A stretch of 64,000 nucleotides of DNA from Bactericera cockerelli (GCA_024516035.1 CM044956.1:8915997-8979996); one strand, 5' to 3'; shown: positions 32,301 through 44,145, numbered from the stretch's first letter. Numbers and translations: made by a program. The notes: generated by a model from the sequence alone, not told the origin.

Positions 32301-35300
32301 ACAAATGAAATGAAAAATATGAAAGTTATTATAGCCCTTTCAGCATAATGCTGGTGTTGGGCTATACAACAATGATGACAATAAAAACCATTAGTGAATT
32401 ATAAAATGAAACCATATTTTAGAAAGAATGAGGAAAAATCAAAAAAAATCAGTTTTTTTTACTACGTCTGAAAAGTTATCAAATTATATTTGTACCGTGG
32501 AAAAATGAAAAACACCTGTTGTTGGATTGTACGTATGTGGACACGTTTGCTCCATCATTTAGCTCAAAAACAACCCACACAAACGATTCTGCTGCGAAAG
32601 AGCCGAGCCAGAGAAAGAGAAGCAAGTGTGAAAACATCATGATGCAAAATTTTCTTTTCATGCACCTGGCTTTTGAAGAATCAGTACAACTTATTGTCAA
32701 AGAGGTGGGTCGACGATTTTGTCCAAGAGGTGGGACTTTTCGATCAAACTACCATTTGAAAACAAAATATAATACTTTATGAAAAGTTAGTTCTGTTTTC
32801 ATATTTGTATTAATCACTTTCGTTATATCACAACTAGGTACTCAAACTACCAACCTCCAGGTTACAAGTCCACCGCCTTATCGATCAAGCTACTGAGGTT
32901 GGTATATAAGAGAACTCGAGGGACTCAGAACAATACTCTCTGTTTACAATAGTCCCTTTACTCTCAAAGTAAAGGGACTGTTGTAAACAGTCAATAGAGT
33001 CAATGAGCGCACGAATAGCTCAGTGGTTAAGCACTCGCTTGCCATGCGGAAGGTCTCGGGGTCGAACCCCCGCGCCGACAAAAAATTGTATTCATAATTT
33101 GGTTACAGTTTTTTGTTAAAGGATACCTTCCGGTGCGCTCGTGTTGACCCAGCACCTAAATGGGAAATACTGTGTCACTTCTCGCCCATCAGAGGGGAGG
33201 CATACTACGGGATGGGCAGGCTACAACACAGACCACAAGCGTCTACAGTAGCTCCTGTTTCATGACTACCAAATAAAAAAGGTTGTGAAACACTCATCTT
33301 AAATAAAAAAAAAAGTCTGGAGAAGCGAGACTCACGGAAGAAGCGAAAGTAGCTGTCCGCTTCCTTGTTCCAGAAGAGTGTCTCCTGGTTGTAATGGTAC
33401 TCGTCCATAGCCAGCACCATCACCAGATCCGGCACTGGTTTGAGCACCAGGTCCTTCTCCACTGGAACCTCCAGGGCGTTCACGTGGTTCCAGCAGACGT
33501 TCGGGTTGTCCGCCGAACAGTCTGACTCGTCCAGAGCGTTCAAACTCTGCCAATCAGAAAATAATTTATTATTATTATGCCGACCTCTGTGGCTCAGTGG
33601 TTAAGAGCATTGGTCACTGACCCGGAGGTTGCGGGTTCAAATCCCGGCGGGAGCGGAAATTTCTGACCGAAATTTTCCGTTTCCGGAATGGCATGGATGT
33701 AAAGTAAAGTGCCCTGAAGTAATGCGAAAGCAACGTCGCGTCGGGACTCCGTTAAGGTCGCTTAAATTTGACAACATGGTTAGACCTTGACCCTACATGG
33801 TACCAAGGCTACTCTAGGGTCTAGGGCTCCATTTTGTTCAAGCACTTATAATAATAATACTCTTTAGTGGAAGGTTTTTTTCTTCTTTTTTTCGCCAGTT
33901 TTTTTTCTTCTCTCTTAGGGAAGCATAAGAAAAACCATCCTTATATTATTATCACCGTCATGTGCGAAGAAAAAAAAACCACCGGGCGAGGTTAATGCTC
34001 AAAGCATTTTCTACCACCTAACCCCCTCTTTTCTACCACCTAACCGCCTCTTTTCTACCACCTACCCTCTTTTCTACCACCTAACCCTCTTTTTTACCAC
34101 CTAACCCCCTCTTTTCTACCACCTAACTCCCTCTTTTCTACCACCTAACCCCCTCTTTTCTACCACCTAACTCCCTCTTTTCTACCACCTAACTCCCTCT
34201 TTTCTACCACCTAACCCCCTCTTTTCTACCACTTTATCCCCTCTTTTCTACCACCTAACCCCTCTTTTCTACCACCTAACCCCCTCTTTTCTACAACCTA
34301 ACCCTCTTTTCTACCACCCAACCCCCTCTTTTCTACCACCTAACCCCCTCTTTTCTACCACCTAACCCCCTCTTTTCTACCACCTAACCCCTCTTTTCTA
34401 CCACCTAACCCCCTCTTTTCTACCACCTAACCCCTCTTTTCTACCACCTAACCCCCTCTTTTCTACAACCTAACCCTCTTTTCTACCACCCAACCCCCTC
34501 TTTTCTACCACCTAACCCCCTCTTTTCTACCACCTAACCCCCTCTTTTCTACCACCTAACCCCCTCTTTTCTACCACCTAACCCTCTCTTCTACACTTAC
34601 CCTTCCCCTGGGAAAAGCGTCGAACTTGGGTTTCTCTGACATCTTCAGATTCGGATCCGCATTGTTGTACTGGAGGATGGCTTCAGCGGACACGTTGGGG
34701 GTGCAGAGGGTCTTGACCTGCATATAGTAAGCTCGGGGGGTGTGGTTGTGGGTGTCGATGACCACGTCCATTCGGTCGCCTGAGAAGGGTAACTTGAGAT
34801 TCTTTTAAGTTGAAAAATAATAGACACTTGTACTGCCGCATTTATTATTATTAAACAGATTTAATCAAGTTTTATTTACAAAATATAATATATACAATTT
34901 ACAAAAAATAAAGTTGAAATAATTAAACAAAACTTGATCAAGGGCGGTGCTAATGCCTACGGCATTCTCTTCCTTTGGACTAACGAGTCCCTCAGTCCAG
35001 CTTTACCTGGGGGTCGGTGGTTCAAGTCGCGGTTTCAGTAAAGCTAGTTTGAGTAGTTGTGATATCAAAAAGAGCGCGCGATTAGCTCAGTGGTTAAGCA
35101 CTCGCTTGCCATGCGGAAGGTCCCGGGTTCGATCCGCCGTGCCGACAAAAAATTGTATTATTAATTTGGTTACAATTGTTTGTAAGGGATCACTTCCGGT
35201 GCGCTCGTGTTGACCCAGCACCTAAATGCGAAGTATTGTGTCACTTCTCGTCCATCAGAGGGGGAGGCTACAACACAGACCACAAGCTCCTGTTTCATGT

Positions 35301-38300
35301 AGCTCTACAGTAGCTCCTGTTTCATGGCTACGAAATAAAAAAGGCTGTGAAACACACATCTTTAAAAAAAAAAAAAAAAAAATACCATGACAGTGTTTAA
35401 CGCAAAAATGATAGCTTTTTTTTAATCCAGCATTAAGTCCAAGACATACTTTTCTGTGGTGAAATTATATGGAAAGATACTCGTAACTTGTCATGTCCAG
35501 TTAGGTATAACATAGACGAAATCACAAGAATAACAAACTAATTCTTCTTCACATGCTTTTGAAGCTAATAACGGTAGCCATATTTGAAAGTTTCTTATCT
35601 GACAAGTTTGAAGCATTACGAGTTCTCCATTGCTTATTCCTCTAGGGTTGTTAATCCGTGGCTCAGTGGTTAAGAGCATTGGTTACTGACCCGGAGGTTG
35701 CGGGTTCAAATCCCGGCCGGAGCGGAAATTTCTGACCGAAATTTTCCGTTTCCGGAACAGCATGGATGTAAAGGTAAAGTGCCCTGAAGTAATGCGAAAG
35801 CGGTTCCGGGACACACTTACCTTTTTTTAATAATAATAATAATAATAAAAAAAATGATTTTGAAGATTCATACCCGGATAGATGGTGAGAGAATCAAACA
35901 ACTGATTTTCTACAGGGGTTCCGTCAACGGCAATCAGCAAGAGCTTGTGTTCGTCAATAGTTACCAGGAACGGGCACGCTAGGCAGGAGCCCCCAATGAA
36001 TCTGAATCTGTACCTCAGGTCTTTGTCGACGAAGAATTTCCTGTAGGGGACGTTCGGTTTCGTTCCGTTCTCCTGGAGGAAGAGAGGTATGAATTATATT
36101 CCTTCATATAAGGGTTGGGTGGAAGGGATTGCCATAGGCAATAACCCTGCCCTTTAATAGTTAGGACATATGTATCTATATATTTTGTTTATTTTTTTTA
36201 TTTTTTTTCCCTCTTTATATTAATTTTGTCAATTTTGTATTTTAATTTTTACCATTATTTGTTTGTATATTTATGTTTTTCTAATAAAGCGTTTCATAAT
36301 AATAATAATTTTTGAGAAAAATTACATAGGATTCAAGTATCAAGTTGTTGGAAAATTTCATGATTTTTTCTACTCTCTGGAGGCTGATAGTTGACAAGGA
36401 CCTTATTCCAGAAAGCACTCTCAAAATACCCAGATCTAGCTTTAAACAGTCAATTTTTGTTAAAATAATCCAATCAGAGTGCTGTTAAAAGGGAGATTTG
36501 GGGATTACGAGAGTGTAAAAGCTTTCTAGAATGAGGTTATAGATGCCCTAACTAAAAATATATGTACTGACTAAAGAGCGGAGAATAACGCCATATCGGG
36601 GTTTAATAAGGGTTGAGTGGAAGAGATTGCCAAAGGCAATTGATACTCCTTTTACATATGACCTTATTAATAAAGTCTACAATAATAACGAGGAATAAGC
36701 GGGCAATAGCCAAGAAGCCTACGACATCATTTTCTACCCACCCTTGTCTACTTCTTGTACTTACTCTCACAAACACGCTCCGACCATTGATGAGGAAGGA
36801 CTCGGTTCGAGTCCCGACATTGTAGTAGGTATTTCCCGGGAACTTGGCGTCGGTCATCGCGTGCAGCCAGTCCATGATGAGAACCACATGGGAGGGCAGA
36901 TCTCTGTCGAAGGCGTCCTTGTTTGGATCCGAGGATTTCGGACGGCGAATGACCAGGGAAGACTCCAGACCGTCCATCTTTTGGAACGCTGAAATCAAAT
37001 CATCTTAGAAGCTTTAGCTTAGGATTTTTTTTTTCTTTCAAATGATATAATATATTTCATTAAAAACGTCTTCTTTCTTCAGTGTGCTCATTACGGATGC
37101 CACATAAATACCTTTGTATATGTTATCCTGTTAATAAATAAATAAATATTTTTTTAAAAATATGTGAAAATAGTTAATATTAATTTGTAATCAAGCTCGC
37201 CGAGAGTCGAGCGCTCGTCAAGTAGCGCCAGCCAACCGGCCTATATTAACACGAAACAGAGTTTACATGTATTTTGTTTTATTGTTTTCGCCACATTCCA
37301 GCTAACTTTTATCAATTTTTATTTCAAATTCGTAATTACAATAACACTAATAATAACCGATCTCAGTAGCTTGATCGATAGTCCGGCAGACTTGTAACCT
37401 GGAGGTCGGAGGTTCAAGTCCCGGTTTCAGCGTAGATTTAGTAAAACGAGTTTGAGTAGTTGTGATATCACGAGAGTTAGTAACACAAATATGATAACTT
37501 AAAAAAATAATAATTACACTCCTTAGTGAAAGGTAACCACCAGGCGAGATTAATGCTCAAAGCATTTTCTACAATCTAACCCTCAGTGTCTTATTATTTT
37601 GCTGTCACAAACTCAAATTAATGGGGAAAAATTCATCCACTGGGTAGGATTCGAATCAACGGATTACCCTATGCCACCTGGATTACCAGACTAGTGCGTT
37701 ACCCACTTGACTACCAGTGCATTAATAGTAATACTTTCTGTGTTATTTGCTATGCAACCCGATGCCTGAGAAGCTCGATTGTTAAAGTGGCGGATTTCTA
37801 ACATGGAGGTCGGAGTTACGAGTCCTTATAATGATGAACAATTTTTTTTTTTATCAATTGTGTTATACTTTTTATGCCATGTGCGACTTAATTATGTAAG
37901 TGTGTGCTTATTAAAAATCAAGCTCTCTTGGGTAATAAAAAGAATATTAATTTCGCTTTTTTGCATAACGTCTCTTTACCATGGATCTTTCGAGATGAGG
38001 GCTGTGTTCTCTATGTAGAAACTGCCACATTAACCTCACCCATCAGCCTGGTTTGGGCGATGACAAACCAGCATAACGAGAATTCACATTTGAGTGGTCA
38101 CCTATCATTTTCTGAATTCGCTCGACGTCGCTTAGCTTCAGTGATCTAAAGAGCTCCAATCTGAACTGATCTGATGTAGTTAGGACATAATTATGTGTGT
38201 ACGTGTAGGTATATATTTATCTATTTTTTCCTTTTTATTGTTAATACTGTTTCCATGTTTCTTTTTTTAATTTTGAAAGCATTATTTGTACATATATGTC

Positions 38301-41300
38301 TTATTATATAATAATGAATTTAATAATAAAAACAGGTATTTAAATTGCCATCAACGCTGATTTCGCCCTTATTTATAGTTTGCACGCACGAGCAAGGACC
38401 CAATGTGTACTCGTGCTCAGTTGTGTTTGACCAGCTGATGAAACTCCCATTTCAAGGTAAATAATTATGTATGAGGAAAAAAAAATAATATTTTTCACTG
38501 AAGATGACGTTTTTGGTAACAAATTTTGCAATATAATTTGTTTGGTTGGTATTGTTTCAACATATTTCTTTCTTTTTAACATATTTCCAGAATTGTCTGC
38601 TATTTGATTTAAATTGTTTAACCGACCGACCTCAGTAGCTTGATCGATAAGGCGGCGGACTTGTAACCTGGAGGTCGGTGTTTCAAGTCCCGGTTTCAGC
38701 AAAGATTAGTAAAGCTAGTTGGAGAAGATGTGACATCGCGAAAGTGATAAATACATGTATGATAACTAACTTTTTTTTTAACTTTTTTAAATTGTTTAAC
38801 TGCAAATGTAGGATTTGTGGTTGGATTTAACTAGCTGTATTTCTTAGCTTTTTATACTCTTCTTTTTTTCTCTTACTTAATTTTTCATTCCATATTCTAC
38901 TTGTAGGTATTAACTGTACGAAGTTTTTTTCTATAACTTCAGAATTTAGTAGATTTTTGTATACCAATGTACAGATATCGAAGTATTGATGTGTTTGCTT
39001 TTGTAAAAAAAAACCTCAAAGAAATTTTATCAAATTTCTGCAACATGAACTAATTGTCAATCTTGTATTTATGTTTGTATGTTTATTAAACCAATTAGTG
39101 ACTTTGTTTACACTGCTAGCAAAAAAGGACTCTTCAGTCCTATGCAGGCAGTGTAAAACTATTTTGTTTTTTAATCTACCAATGGGACGGATACCAATAA
39201 GTGAATTTGTTTACACTGCTAGCAAAAAAGGACTTTTCAGTCCCTCACAGGCAGTATACAGGAAAAACTATTTTTATTTTATTTTAAAAATCTGCCAATG
39301 GTACGGACACTCACCCATGTGGGAGTGGAAGAAGAAAGAGCCGTAAGGCATGGCCGGGAACTTGTATCGGAACGTGGTCTCGGGTAGGATGGGGCATTGG
39401 GTGACCATGGGGACGCCGTCAGAGTAGGGGGTGTGTCGCTGGTAGACCCCGTGCCAGTGCAGGGTGACCGCCCGGTCCACTATCTTGTTCTTCACATCCA
39501 CCACTATGGTGTCCCCGCGACACACCTGGAGAAAGGATTTAATTTTTATTTATTTATACCTACACTGAGAAAAAAAATTATTGAGGACATCCTTGTTAGC
39601 TAGTAAGTTATCCTTAAACGAGGATGAATCATTCTTGTTAGCTAGTAAGTTATCCTTAAAGATGAATGTCCTCGATAATTTTTTTTTCTCAGTGTATTAA
39701 TATTAGCCAGCCTCCGTGGCGTAATGGTTCAGACTACTGCCCGTAGTCGAGAGATCCCGAGTTTGATGATTTGATCCCGGGTTGGGGCAGACTTTTCGAA
39801 GAAAATTCTGTTCCCTCCAAATACGTTTCCGGCCCTACCCAGGCTGGGTGAGGTTAATGTGGGTAGCTGGTACGATTCCCAGCGAATGGAGGGTAACACC
39901 CCCGTCCTGATCAGGACGTTAAAAAAAAAAAAAATGTCCACTTGTCCACATACTTAAACATGCACTGACATATTGGTTGTTAAACTGGGACATCTCACAG
40001 CTAGATCACACTTACCTGTATGGAAGGTCCAGGTAACCTCCTGTTGATTGTTAAAATGGGACGTTCGACTCCGTCTGCTGTGATGCATCCCTTCTTATCG
40101 CAATCCTTTGTTGTCCCATTTAAACAAGCTCCACAGGCCCTGTGTTACACACGGGAAAAATATTGCAGATACCTAATAAATTATTGAAATAATAAACATT
40201 CAATATGAAATACATTTTGTAAATTTTATGTATTAAAGTAAAATATAAATACAGCTGATTTAAAAAATCAATACGAAATTACGTTCAATTATATCATTCA
40301 ATACGAGTATACAAAAAATAAGGTGTATATAACTATAAATTTTTTTAAGTGGGGTTTAACGTCGCTTTCAACTGCCATGGTCATATCACGACGGGGGTTT
40401 TACCCTCCATTCGCAGGAAACTCACAAACCTGCTACTTACATTGACCTCACCCAGCCTGAGTGGGGCCGGGAAAAGCCAGCGTCACGAGAATTAGAATTT
40501 GAATGGTCACCCATCCAAGTCTTAATCTCGCTGGATGTCGCTTAACTTCGGTGTTCTGAAGGGAACCGGTGTATTCAACATGCCATCGACGCTGGCAAAA
40601 TACCACTTTAATATAGTAGAAGATAGAAAAGAAGAAGATAAAAAGTGAACTTTTAGGATCAGAAGAGCCTAATTGAGCGGTCCTAAAGAAGAGTCTTATT
40701 ATAAAATTTCAAATATCTTATTGCAGGATATGTAAAAAAAAAAAAAATATCACACGACTTTATTTAACAAATTACAATTGAGAAAGTATATTTTACGTAG
40801 TCTTATTAGAATTTTTCATATACTTTTTGCAGGATGATGTTAAAAAAAAGAATATCACACGACTTTATTTACCAAATTACAATTGAGAAAGTATATTTTA
40901 CGTTAGTCTTATTAGAATTTTTCAAATAATAATAATAACTCTTTATTGACAAGAATAATATGGACAAAGGGCGTGATTATTGCCTGAGGCAATCTCTGCC
41001 ATCAAACCCATATTGGTAAGTAAAAAAAAAATTGTACGAGTATATATACTCTTTATATATACTCGTAAAAAAAACTCACGGCCCAATAGTGGCGTAGTTC
41101 TCCAGAGTGAAGTGGAAGTAGCAGACCATACGGGTGGCGTTCTCACAGGGGCGGGTGCAGAGACCTCTCTTTTCGGCGTCCTGGGTGGTTATGTTGTCGT
41201 ACGTTCCGTCCGCCACATCATCGGGCTGTAGGTATTTCAGCAGGGCGGGGTCAGGACCACCTGGGAATTAGGTCAACCATCAGTCAATCAACGCACAAAA

Positions 41301-42625
41301 TAAAATACAATACTCTGTGAATGCTGCAATTCTGAACTAAAGAGTCTCTATGCTCTTACAGAAAAGTGAGACGTTGTACTAGAATCTAGTAAAATGGAGA
41401 AAATCAATCACAACCATATAAGGGTGGGTGAGAGCAAGACTAGCTGTGGCAATACAGCGTGCAGCTAGTCTGTGCGTCAGAGGAGCCAGAAGAAGATGGA
41501 AGACATGGGATGGATTGCTGGGCTAGGAAGATGGAATAGATGCGTGGAAAGGAAACTGATGTATCATTTTATTTTATTTTAGAATTTTTTAAGATTATTA
41601 TTAATAAATGCATTTCTGTGAGTCCTTATTTAAAAAAAGTAACTAGATATATATGTATGTATGTGAGAATCAGGTTTATGAATTTTTACTTTGGCCTGTG
41701 CAGAAATACAGGCTTTAAGACAATAACATAAATCATTGGCGCTCTTTACACTTTAAAGAGTAGAAAGGGCATCCATCCATAAAATGAGGAAGTATTAGGA
41801 GTTCTAAACCAAACAAAACCAGTTGTGAGGACGAGGTTGACCAATGCCGACTCCAAAAATAATAACAATAATAACACTCTTTACTGGAAGGTAACCTCCA
41901 GGCGCGGTTAGTGCTCAAAAAGAAGCTAATGTCTGGAGCATTTTCTTCCATCATTATTAAAAACATGTTAGATCAAGTTTTATTTACAATAAAGTACATA
42001 GAATATTTACATAGAAATTGAAATTAATAAAACAAAACTTGATCAAGGGCCGTGCTAATGCCAACGACATTCTCATCATCTACGTATTTGTCCAAGTAGT
42101 CACCGTGGCAGAGTGAGTTAGCGCGCTAGGCATTGCACGCATGGTGACCTGGGTTCGATTCCCAGCGGGGTAGAATTTTTTCTACTCCGTACTTGGATGT
42201 TCGGGGTCCACTCATACCTCGTGAGGAAAAATGAGTAGCTACTTTGATGTGAAGCAGCGACCAGTGGCAGAATCATAGGCCAAAAAAATAATACAAGATA
42301 TTGAAAATTAAAGTAGTAAAGTCCTATGATTCTGCGCTACCCACTGAAATTGTGACATAGTAACACAAAGAATGCCTCCATCTACTTTGACCATGTCTCA
42401 GTAAGCAGATTCATTTTTCTTCATAAGAGATGAGTGGACCATATTGCTTAAATGCTAGCATTGTGCAATTGTGCATCCAGTTCTAGGCTTTACATACCTA
42501 CCTTTTTAGAGGTAGTAAAATGTTGAAATAAAAACGGGGAAAAAGTCCGTACATTTACCTTCCACCACAGCAAAGTTCAGAATGATGGACACGAAAAAGC
42601 TGATTAGTCCTGCCTTGGGCTTCAT
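29316..42625 (-). CDS. Laccase-like multicopper oxidase, secreted
   Basis: Family role: oxidises phenols or metals using four coppers; insect members serve cuticle tanning, metal handling or gut functions. Eleven coding exons, 5' to 3': 42625-42559, 41260-41080, 40139-40016, 39525-39315, 36988-36765, 36072-35874, 34779-34601, 33546-33336, 32075-31836, 30567-30325, 29521-29316. Joined in frame they give 694 aa. Signal peptide 1-22 (MKPKAGLISFFVSIILNFAV). Copper motifs, all present: HWHG (about 147), HSHM (about 191), HPMHLHG (about 554) and HCHFAFHTETGM (about 632-643; type 1 copper Cys and axial Met). Cys-rich segments in exons 2-3 (GLCTRPCEN, PACGACLN) and ADGVERPILTINRRLPGPS are typical of insect laccases. 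It lacks the HSHSG/HAHTG form at the second motif. I cannot say which insect MCO subclass it is. A paralogous alternative first exon lies at 46754-46820. Introns are loaded with SINEs. Confidence 0.9.
29828..30000 (+). mobile_element. SINE-B copy
   Basis: B box gttggttcgaatcccaccc, body catttgactttgagaccaca, tctgacggttaggtgg, cattaacctcgcgtggtgg, ending in (ATT)n. Confidence 0.8.
30612..30765 (-). repeat. Family T repeat
   Basis: Left edge attattattataatattatg, then gctttattaggagg, AT-rich middle, and cctaaagggcggggttgttg. Confidence 0.6.
30775..31068 (+). mobile_element. SINE-D copy
   Basis: Head agcgcgcgattagcgaccac (degraded A box), cgcttgccaagcgg, then the full D body: ttccggtgcgctcgtgttga, cccagcacctaaatggg, tcacttctcgcccatcagag, catactacgggatggg, gtttcatggctacgaaata. 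Confidence 0.8.
31500..31786. repeat. Palindromic pair of MITEs
   Basis: Two arms of about 135 bp (31500-31637 and 31647-31786) are reverse complements with only a few differences. The loop is about 10-16 bp. Each arm itself has inverted ends (aagggYggaattaatagac and its complement), so this is two copies of one MITE in opposite orientation. It lies in a laccase intron, ending about 50 bp from the donor of exon 31836-32075. Confidence 0.85.
32805..32922 (-). mobile_element. SINE-E copy
   Basis: Minus strand: aacctcagtagcttgatcga, taaggcggtggacttgtaac, and a diverged body with gtgatataacg. Confidence 0.7.
33003..33312 (+). mobile_element. SINE-D copy, full length
   Basis: Head aatagctcagtggttaagca (A box) and ggggtcgaacccccgcgc (B box), complete D body, and a poly(A)-like end. 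It stops about 20 bp from the donor of the laccase exon at 33336. Confidence 0.85.
33578..33740 (+). mobile_element. SINE-F copy
   Basis: Head tctgtggctcagtggttaag and gcgggttcaaatcccggcg; body ttctgaccgaaattttccgt and gaatggcatggatgtaaagt, gccctgaagtaatgcg. Confidence 0.85.
33851..34020 (-). mobile_element. SINE-B fragment at the origin of a minisatellite
   Basis: Reads taatactctttagtggaagg, a T-rich interruption, then ccaccgggcgaggttaatgc and aaagcattttctaccaccta. It merges without a break into the 22-bp array. Confidence 0.7.
33995..34595. repeat. 22-bp minisatellite derived from SINE-B, about 27 copies
   Basis: Units of the type ttttctaccacctaaccccc, with variants of 21-22 bp. The unit equals an internal segment of SINE-B. 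The array ends right at the donor region of laccase exon 34601-34779. Confidence 0.95.
34845..35062 (-). repeat. Family T repeat plus SINE-E fragment
   Basis: About 34845-34975 is a T-like block (ttattattaaacagatttaa, aaacttgatcaagggcgg, taatgcctacggcattctct). About 34995-35062 is an E fragment (gggtcggtggttcaagtcgc, gtttgagtagttgtgatatc). Confidence 0.55.
35065..35368 (+). mobile_element. SINE-D copy
   Basis: Head gcgcgattagctcagtgg, catgcggaaggtcccggg, B box gggttcgatccg; body slightly rearranged (a duplicated agctcctgtttcatg segment); poly(A) end. Confidence 0.85.
35645..35815 (+). mobile_element. SINE-F copy
   Basis: Head ccgtggctcagtggttaaga and gcgggttcaaatcccggcc; F body complete; followed by a (TAA)n run. 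Confidence 0.85.
36110..36312 (+). repeat. Family T repeat
   Basis: gggttgggtggaagggattg, caataaccctgccctttaat, AT-rich middle, then taataaagcgtttcataata and a TAA run. Confidence 0.7.
37355..37502 (+). mobile_element. SINE-E copy
   Basis: ccgatctcagtagcttgatc, cttgtaacctggaggtcgga, ggttcaagtcccggtttcag, then gtttgagtagttgtgatatc and aacacaaatatgataac. Confidence 0.85.
37512..37728 (-). mobile_element. SINE-B copy
   Basis: (TAA) edge, cactccttagtgaaaggtaa, caggcgagattaatgctcaa, ctgggtaggattcgaatcaa, ccagactagtgcgttaccca. Confidence 0.85.
38005..38365 (-). mobile_element. SINE-H copy split by a family T insertion
   Basis: SINE-H body at about 38020-38160 (cattaacctcacccatcagc, gtggtcacctatca, cgtcgcttagcttcagtgat). 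The 5S-head end resumes at about 38335 (aggtatttaaattgccatca). Between them lies a T-like block with tagttaggacataat and a TAA-type end. Confidence 0.65.
38622..38768 (+). mobile_element. SINE-E copy
   Basis: ccgacctcagtagcttgatc, gataaggcggcggacttgta, ggtgtttcaagtcccggttt, followed by the E tail ending atacatgtatgataac. Confidence 0.85.
39705..39938 (+). mobile_element. SINE-G copy (tRNA head, shares core with SINE-H)
   Basis: Head gcctccgtggcgtaatggtt; B box region around 39770 is duplicated (gagtttgatgattt then gatcccgggttgggg). Core: cccaggctgggtgaggttaa and cagcgaatggagggtaacac, as in SINE-H. A-rich tail. Confidence 0.8.
40338..40600 (-). mobile_element. SINE-H copy, full length
   Basis: Almost identical to the copy at 512-774 over its whole length, indicating recent activity. 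The 5S-like head (minus) reads gttgaatacaccggttccct, gaagttaagcgacatccagc and acttggatgggtgacc. Confidence 0.9.
40925..41028 (-). repeat. Family T fragment
   Basis: ataataataataactctttat edge and gattattgcctgaggcaatc. It lies close to the donor of laccase exon 41080-41260. Confidence 0.5.
41860..42088 (-). repeat. SINE-B fragment followed by family T
   Basis: About 41860-41955: ataacactctttactggaag, ggtaacctccaggcgcggtt (SINE-B). About 41960-42085: aaaacttgatcaagggccgt, gctaatgccaacgacattct (T-like, as at 34845). Confidence 0.55.
42095..42370 (+). mobile_element. SINE-C copy, best preserved
   Basis: Head agtcaccgtggcagagtgag, B box gggttcgattcccagc; body gtccactcatacctcgtgag, tttgatgtgaagcagcgacc, agtggcagaatcataggcc; 3' end gcgctacccactgaaattgt. 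Confidence 0.85.
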
Positions 42626-42879
42626 GATTCCAGTGATCAAGTGATCATTAACAGATCAATGAGAGCTGTTAAATGATTATTCTATTAATCTTGCGCACAG
42701 TTTGAAGGCATTAGTTCTGCATTAACATCTGTCCCAATAATAGGCACGCAATAATGATCGCTTTATAGTGTAGGTTTAATGCAGGGACATAGAAGAGAGG
42801 AGTTTGAAGGGGACAATTCTCTTAAACTTACCGTTTGGGCTGTGATAATGGAACACTGAACAGACATAATTTGGTAGTC

Positions 42880-43325
42880 AATGAATCCGTTGGTTCGAAT
42901 CCCACCCAGTGCATGCATTTTTCCTCATTAATTTGAGTTTGTGACCACATAAAAAAACACTGCCAATTATGGACACAATACTTCCTCGTGATTGTTTCAC
43001 ATTGTAAACATGTGCCAATTTTGAGATTTTATACTAAATCACTTGTATCTCCAAAACCACTCAACCGATTTTCATAATATTTGTTTTAAATGGTAGAATA
43101 CTATTTTTCCTACATTCTAGATTCTACAAAAAAATCTGTATCGGCAAGTGTATAAATATAAATAGCTTATGTAAAACTATGTAAATATGCATATACAATT
43201 ATACATATACATACAAAATTTCATCAAAATCGGGTGTACCGTTCACGAGATATAAGCGTTAGGTGGTAGAAAATGCTTTGAGCATTAACTTTTCCTGGTG
43301 GTTACGTTCCACTACATAGTATTAT
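42880..43325 (+). mobile_element. SINE-B split by a nested insertion
   Basis: SINE-B 5' half at 42880-42957 (gaatccgttggttcgaatcc, ttaatttgagtttgtgacca) and 3' half at about 43259-43322 (gttaggtggtagaaaatgct). The insert (about 42958-43258) begins near gccaattatggacacaatac and ends cgttcacgagatataagcg. A related segment is at 45668-45840. Confidence 0.75.
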
Positions 43326-43854
43326 TATTATTATTTTGGCTATATATATACAATGATTTTGGCTACCAAAATAAAAGAAAAGGACTTACCATTTTACTAG
43401 CAATAATGTCTCATCTCGACTCTTTGTTCCGATGGTGTATTTTTTTCAAATTAAACCCTGACACCATGATTTATTCGTCGAGTGTCCATAATTTAGATTT
43501 TACATCATGACATCAACTCGGAGGGACTTCGTTCGAACTTATTCCTTGGGACCTAGGGACCTATGTATATGTCAGACTGTCAGAGCCCCTAAAATAATAC
43601 CTGATGCCTAAGTGAGGGAAGGTTATCCAAGTGTTAATAGATCCTTGATTTGGATTTTTGAATTTTATGTTTTTTAAATTTTATTAAAGTCATTTTCTTT
43701 GGGATGAGCATTGCCTATGTTTTTTTTCTTCTTCTTCTTCTTCTTCGAAAAATGCCTCTTTAATATCGAATATCATTCGAGACTGCAGGTATATTTTCCT
43801 TTTTGAGCCTCAAGAGGTCTTTTGACCCGAGGCAACAGTTGGCGATTTATTCAA

Positions 43855-44048
43855 ATTAATAATAATACCCTTTAGCGATGGTCAAAGCATTTTCTATCAC
43901 CTAACCCTCAAAGTCTTATTATTAATTATGTGGTTACAAACTCAAATAAACGAGGAAAAACTCATGCATTGGGTGGGCTTTGAACCAACGGATCCGAAAG
44001 CTACCTGGATTACCAAATTAGCGTCTTAACCACTTGACTGCCAAAGTT
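43855..44048 (-). mobile_element. SINE-B copy
   Basis: taataataccctttagcgat, aaagcattttctatcaccta, ggtgggctttgaaccaacgg, gattaccaaattagcgtctt. Confidence 0.75.
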
Positions 44049-44145
44049 CTAGCACTTACAGTTCAATACGAGATTTTAACCCGCCAGAGTACTCATTTTT
44101 TTTATTCAAGAAGAAACGCTACTTTCCTCGGGTCCAAATTCCCCA

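Noticed and set aside
33995..34595. CRISPR-like regular array
   Set aside because: Units of 21-22 bp run head to tail without unique spacers, in an insect intron. It is a minisatellite.
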